Below the pieces are notes generated by a model that did not search any database, was not told the DNA's origin, and saw only the letters and a list, made by a program, of their open reading frames with translations. Made by a program: the position numbers and the translations under genes. A stretch of DNA of 64,000 nucleotides from Streptomyces phaeochromogenes (GTDB lineage: Bacteria > Actinomycetota > Actinomycetes > Streptomycetales > Streptomycetaceae): positions 62,001-126,000 of the forward strand of contig NZ_LIQZ01000161.1 of assembly GCF_001418655.1 (NCBI RefSeq), read 5' to 3'. Position 1 is the stretch's first letter. Each line of letters starts with the position of its first letter. This document shows, piece after piece, positions 60,617-64,000 of this stretch.

Positions 60617-62089
60617 TCATGGCGCCGCGTTGAGCAGGTCGAGGGCGCTCTGCTGCCGCGCCGCGTCCAGCTTGTCGACCGGGCCGAACCAGCGCAGTCC
60701 GTACTGGTCGAGGGCGTTCCGGTCGCTCGTATGGGCACGGTCCGCCTGGCGTTGGAGGTAGCCGGTGTACGGATGGTCCGGCAGCGCGGAGTTGAGCTTG
60801 CCCAGACCGCGCACGTGCGCGCCCTTGAAGGACGGCCCGTCGCCGCCGCAGTCGCCGCCCTCGCACGGGTCGCGCAGGATGCCGTCGGCGGTGTGGAGCG
60901 AGGAGGTCGTGGTCGCCGCGTCGGCGATCTGCCGTGCGCGGGTGAGGAGTTGGCCGTCGCCGGTCGCCCTGTTGAGCTCGGTGAGGGCGCCGAGCAGGAC
61001 ACCCTGGTTGTACGACCAGACGGCCTGGCCGTTGTTGCGGCAGGTGGACAGGTCGACCCCGTCGTTGACCAGGTTCGAGCCGTTGATCATGCCGGTGCCC
61101 TGGAACCAGGACCAGCCGGCCCGGGCCCGGTTCACGTACGTCGTGTCACCCGGGATGCGGTTGTGCAGGGCGGCACTGAGCTGGATGTAGAGAGAGTTGG
61201 CGATGGCGTTCTTGTACGTCTTCGCCGTGCTCCACCACACTCCGCCGCCGCAGGTGCCGTCCCAGTACGCGGCCATGTGGTCGGCGTCGGCGCGGGCGGT
61301 GTCCAGATAGCGGCGGTCGCCCGTCAGATCGTACGCGGCGACCCAGGCGAGTCCCCACCAGCCGGTGTCGTCGATGTACTCGTTGCGGAACTGCCCGTCC
61401 TTCGCGTTCAGGTTCAGGTCGTACGTGCGGGAGATCGCGTACGAGTAACTGCTCATGCCCGTCACCCGGATGTTGTCGACGAGGGCGTTGAGGGCGTTGG
61501 CCGAGTTCCACCAGCCGGTGGTGTCGAACAGGCCGGTTCCGTAGTTGTAGAAGGTCATCAGCCCGGTGGCCGCCGCGGTGCGCCGGTTGCCGGCGTTCCA
61601 TGTGGTGCGGGCCCACGGGGTGCACGCGATCTCGGTGCGGTCCCCGGCCTTGCCACAGGCGCGCAGGGCGCCGACACCGCGGTTGTTCCAGTCGTCCACG
61701 TTGTACATGAGCGTGCGCCAGCCGCGTTGACCTGCCGGGACGGTCGTGTCACCGAGCTTGCTGCCCGAACTCCAGGTGCGCCCGCCGTCGAAGGAGCGGT
61801 CGAGCCAGACCTCGTCACCCGGGTTGCCGTTGCCGATGGACGCCCAGCCCATCGCGTCGGTGTCGTCGAAGTGGAGGGCGATCGACCGCCCGTGGACCGC
61901 CGCGGTGACCGGTGTCCGGTCGCCGGGGGAGAGGGCGGGGTCGCGGGCGTCGCAGTACTTGTTGCAGATGGTCGCCGCCGCGGTGGACTCGGTGGCGGAC
62001 GCCGACTGCGGGGCGAGGCCCGCGAGCAGGGCCAGGGCGAGGGCTGTCGCCGTCCGTCTGGGGATTCGGAGTCTTGGAAGGAGAGTCAT
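60617..62089 (-). CDS. Secreted GH76 family alpha-1,6-mannanase, one N-terminal module
   Basis: The 490-residue protein has a signal peptide (RRTATALALALLAGLAPQSASA), a single module at about 40-160 of the kind doubled in the other GH76 protein (NKYCDARDPALSPGDRTPV, WLDRSFDGGRTWSSGSKL, RACGKAGDRTEIACTPWAR), and a catalytic domain (about 175-485) with Asp240-Asp241 in YIDDTGWWGLAWVAAYD and CGGGVWW. AAGGAGAGTC precedes the ATG. It is preceded by its own LacI-type operator. Together with the GH2 enzyme it forms a polysaccharide-degradation locus acting outside the cell. Confidence 0.9.
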   Translation of the reverse strand: MTLLPRLRIPRRTATALALALLAGLAPQSASATESTAAATICNKYCDARDPALSPGDRTPVTAAVHGRSIALHFDDTDAMGWASIGNGNPGDEVWLDRSFDGGRTWSSGSKLGDTTVPAGQRGWRTLMYNVDDWNNRGVGALRACGKAGDRTEIACTPWARTTWNAGNRRTAAATGLMTFYNYGTGLFDTTGWWNSANALNALVDNIRVTGMSSYSYAISRTYDLNLNAKDGQFRNEYIDDTGWWGLAWVAAYDLTGDRRYLDTARADADHMAAYWDGTCGGGVWWSTAKTYKNAIANSLYIQLSAALHNRIPGDTTYVNRARAGWSWFQGTGMINGSNLVNDGVDLSTCRNNGQAVWSYNQGVLLGALTELNRATGDGQLLTRARQIADAATTTSSLHTADGILRDPCEGGDCGGDGPSFKGAHVRGLGKLNSALPDHPYTGYLQRQADRAHTSDRNALDQYGLRWFGPVDKLDAARQQSALDLLNAAP

Positions 62090-62197
62090 GGGGCCTCTCT
62101 GTCAGGGCAACGCCCCTGGTCCTTGCCGTGGGACCGGTCTCGTTCCTTCGCGGAGGACACCGGTGCGAGCGAGGTCTGGGGCTCGGGAAACGAACAT

Positions 62198-62209
62198 GAG
62201 AGCGCTCTC
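62198..62209. promoter_or_regulatory. LacI-type operator before second GH76 gene
   Basis: GAGAGCGCTCTC is a perfect palindrome with central CG, similar to CebR-type operators of Streptomyces (GGGAGCGCTCCC). It lies about 110 bp upstream of the start codon. Sequence differs from the operator at 60583, so two different repressors are implied. Confidence 0.7.
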
Positions 62210-62370
62210 GGAAGGTAGTGAGGGGGAGAGGGAGCGTCAACGGTGCGGACGCACAAGGGAGTTGAACGTGAGGCAAGGAGGGGGCATCCGCAGCGGCGGA
62301 CGGGAACCGTCGGGCAGGCCCTGACGGCCTCGTGCCCTGGCGGCCGTGGCGCGGCGCCCAGGTTCTTCTG

Positions 62371-62700
62371 TCAGCGGGGGCGAAGCCCGTCGAGCATCAT
62401 CCGCAACAGCCGGGTCCGCCGGTCCGGGTCGGGCGGCAGCTGCCCGCCGACCCGGGCCATGGCGGCGGCCAGATGCCGTACGTCGTATGCGTCCATGTCC
62501 GCACGGAGTGTGCCGGCATCAAGGGAAAACCGGCAGGTGTCGCTCTCGTGAACCGGTGTGCGAGCGACGGCCTGGGCCAGGCCGTCGTACACGCTGCACT
62601 GCTCGATGAAGGCCTCCAGCCAGCGGCTTACCGCCTTCAGGGGGTCGTCCGTCTCGTCGAGCGGCTCGACGAGACGGTGCAGGTCGGCCAGGCCTCTCGG
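62371..62700 (-). pseudogene. TetR-family regulator, C-terminal fragment
   Basis: The readable stretch covers only a TetR ligand-binding half: ADLHRLVEPLDETDDPLKAVSRWLEAFIEQC, YDGLAQAVARTPVH, TLRADMDAYDVRHLAAAMARVGGQLPPDPDRRTRLLRMMLDGLRPR. The N-terminal helix-turn-helix is absent; upstream of about 62700 homology ends and the lactonase-like gene's stop lies at 62732. There is no ribosome binding site for the fragment. It is therefore a truncated remnant, and no function is expected. Confidence 0.7.
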
Positions 62701-62731
62701 GATGGCTCTCCCTGACGGTCGTGTCCCGGTG

Positions 62732-63988
62732 TCAGACGGCGGCGATGCCCTCCATGCCGGACTCGCCGAAGGCGGGCAGGCCTTCGGCCGTCGTGACTTT
62801 GGTGAGGGCGCCGTTGGACTCGACGCGGAAGCCGTCGACGGTGCCGGAGACGGCGTTCTGGACGTAGACGAACTTCTCGTCCTCGGTCACGGCGAGATCG
62901 ATCACGCCCTGCGAGTCGGCGGAGGGCGAGGTGGCGATGCCCACGTCGTTGGTCAGGGCAAGCTTGCCTCGCTTGTCCATGCGGTACCCGGTGACGGTGG
63001 AGTTTCCGGTGTTGCCGCCGTAGAAGAAGTTGCCCGCACGCTCCAGCCAGCACAGGGTCTCCTGGCCGTTGGCCAGGGGCTGCTGAAGGACCTTCAGTTT
63101 TCCGTCGCGCCGCACCGCGTACGTGGAGACGGTGGACTTCTCGGCCTCGGCGACCAGCATCCGCTTCCCGGTCCTGTCGAAGCTGATCGCGAAAGGCGCG
63201 CCGCCGGCCGACTTGTTGACGACCGGTTCGGCGACGGCCGGCAGGCCGTCGCGCTTCATGGGGAAGACCTCGACGGTGTTGTTGCCCTTGGTGGTGACCA
63301 GCAGACTGCGGCCGTCCGGGGCGAATTCGACCTCGCCCGGCGAGGTGTCGAAGCGCGGTATGTCCTCGTTGCTCAGGCCAAGGGAACGATAGGACCCTTT
63401 CAGCGGCTCCAGTCCCTTTCCGGTGATCCTGAACCCCTGGACGCTGCCCTCGCCGCCCGCGTTCATCACGTACGCGATCCTGCCGTGCACCGCGAGGCCG
63501 GCCGGGAACTCGCCGCCGGAGTCCACAACGCGCCGGTCCTTGAGTTGTTGCCCTTCGACGCGGAAGGAGGTCACCGTGCCGCTGCCCGCGTTGACGGCCA
63601 GCAGCATGCCTGAGGCGTCGTCGTAGACGAGCGAGCCCTGGGAGGCGAGCGAGTCGGTGGGCGCGTCGACCTGGTCACCGCCCTGGCCGCCGGTCCCGTA
63701 GGTCCCCGAGGGGCGCAGGCTGCCGTCGTCGCCCCGCGCGAACACATGGATGGTGTTGCCGTCCAGCTCGTTGCCCTGGACGAAGACTGCGTGGTCGGCC
63801 CCGGCGGCGCTCCCGGAGTACTGGCCGGCCGAGGCCAGGGACACAGCCACCGTGGCCGCCCCGGCGATGGCCAGGGCACCGCCGCCGATCACGATGCGCC
63901 GTGCCCTGGACTTCGCCCGGTGACCGTCATGCCTGTCGGCGGGCCGGTTCGTGCGACGGTGTGTCTCGCGGCTGGGGTGCATGGTCAC
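62732..63988 (-). CDS. Exported beta-propeller (lactonase-like) protein
   Basis: The 418-residue product has a long basic start with twin arginines (SRARRIVIGGGALAIAGAATVAVSLASA), which fits a Tat-like or ordinary signal anchor at about 28-54. The mature part is a beta-propeller of the 6-phosphogluconolactonase/YVTN type with repeating stretches: VFVQGNELDGNTIHVFARGDDGSL, LLAVNAGSGTVTSFRVEG, LLVTTKGNNTVEVFPMKRDG, and FVYVQNAVSGTVDGFRVESNG. Cytosolic lactonase function is unlikely because it is exported; binding or scaffolding is possible. ATG 63982 is an alternative start. Only 12 bp remain before the window end. Confidence 0.82.
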   Translation of the reverse strand: MTMHPSRETHRRTNRPADRHDGHRAKSRARRIVIGGGALAIAGAATVAVSLASAGQYSGSAAGADHAVFVQGNELDGNTIHVFARGDDGSLRPSGTYGTGGQGGDQVDAPTDSLASQGSLVYDDASGMLLAVNAGSGTVTSFRVEGQQLKDRRVVDSGGEFPAGLAVHGRIAYVMNAGGEGSVQGFRITGKGLEPLKGSYRSLGLSNEDIPRFDTSPGEVEFAPDGRSLLVTTKGNNTVEVFPMKRDGLPAVAEPVVNKSAGGAPFAISFDRTGKRMLVAEAEKSTVSTYAVRRDGKLKVLQQPLANGQETLCWLERAGNFFYGGNTGNSTVTGYRMDKRGKLALTNDVGIATSPSADSQGVIDLAVTEDEKFVYVQNAVSGTVDGFRVESNGALTKVTTAEGLPAFGESGMEGIAAV

Positions 63989-64000
63989 GTCCCGTTCCTC

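Overview
The window is high-GC DNA with Streptomyces-style coding: dense genes, GTG starts, GTGA/ATGA overlaps, secreted glycoside hydrolases and LacI-type operators. The organism is most likely a Streptomyces or close relative. No rRNA, tRNA or CRISPR array was seen.

Most of the window looks like a hypoxia/dormancy island comparable to the OsdR regulon of S. coelicolor and the DosR (DevR) regulon of Mycobacterium tuberculosis. Left arm (1-21.6 kb): a STAS protein cut by the window edge, CBS-BON protein, zinc alcohol dehydrogenase, HTH-PNPOx fusion, second PNPOx protein, an amino-acid permease relic, pyruvate formate-lyase with its activase, a DoxX-like membrane protein, universal stress proteins (USPs), a second zinc dehydrogenase, a gutted ppk2, a GNAT/ADP-forming acyl-CoA synthetase, CBS-BON, flavodoxin, another USP, an in-frame GAPDH remnant, beta-phosphoglucomutase and a GH65 phosphorylase. 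Right arm (40.8-56.1 kb): a DevS-like GAF kinase, an Acg-like nitroreductase, a DevR-like regulator, a cNMP-binding protein, USPs, a SulP transporter, then a second copy of the DoxX-USP-ADH-USP-ppk2 block with ppk2 intact, and phosphoketolase.

The arms share a repeated 16-bp motif, roughly RGGGCCGNNCGGCCCY, usually as two boxes about 20-21 bp apart, in front of STAS, CBS/adh, the permease relic, pfl, both doxX copies, both usp-adh operons, the acyl-CoA ligase, the nitroreductase, the regulator itself and other usp genes. I infer that this is the box of the DevR-like regulator encoded at 43.7-44.4 kb. The enzymes suggest oxygen-independent energy metabolism: disaccharide phosphorolysis, pyruvate cleavage to acetyl-CoA and formate, the phosphoketolase bypass, substrate-level ATP from acyl-CoA, NAD(P)H disposal through alcohol dehydrogenases, and polyphosphate-driven nucleotide phosphorylation.

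The middle (21.6-40.7 kb) is accessory: an ArsR regulator, a lone roadblock protein, an OmpR-type two-component pair divergent from an FtsX/MacB-like ABC exporter, a frameshifted IS630-type transposase whose candidate terminal repeats also enclose a frameshifted eis-like acetyltransferase, methyltransferases, membrane and secreted proteins, a NarL-type two-component pair and a metallophosphoesterase. The right end (56.1-64 kb) is a polysaccharide locus (GH76, GH2-AbfB, GH76) with two different LacI-type operators, a TetR fragment and an exported beta-propeller protein.
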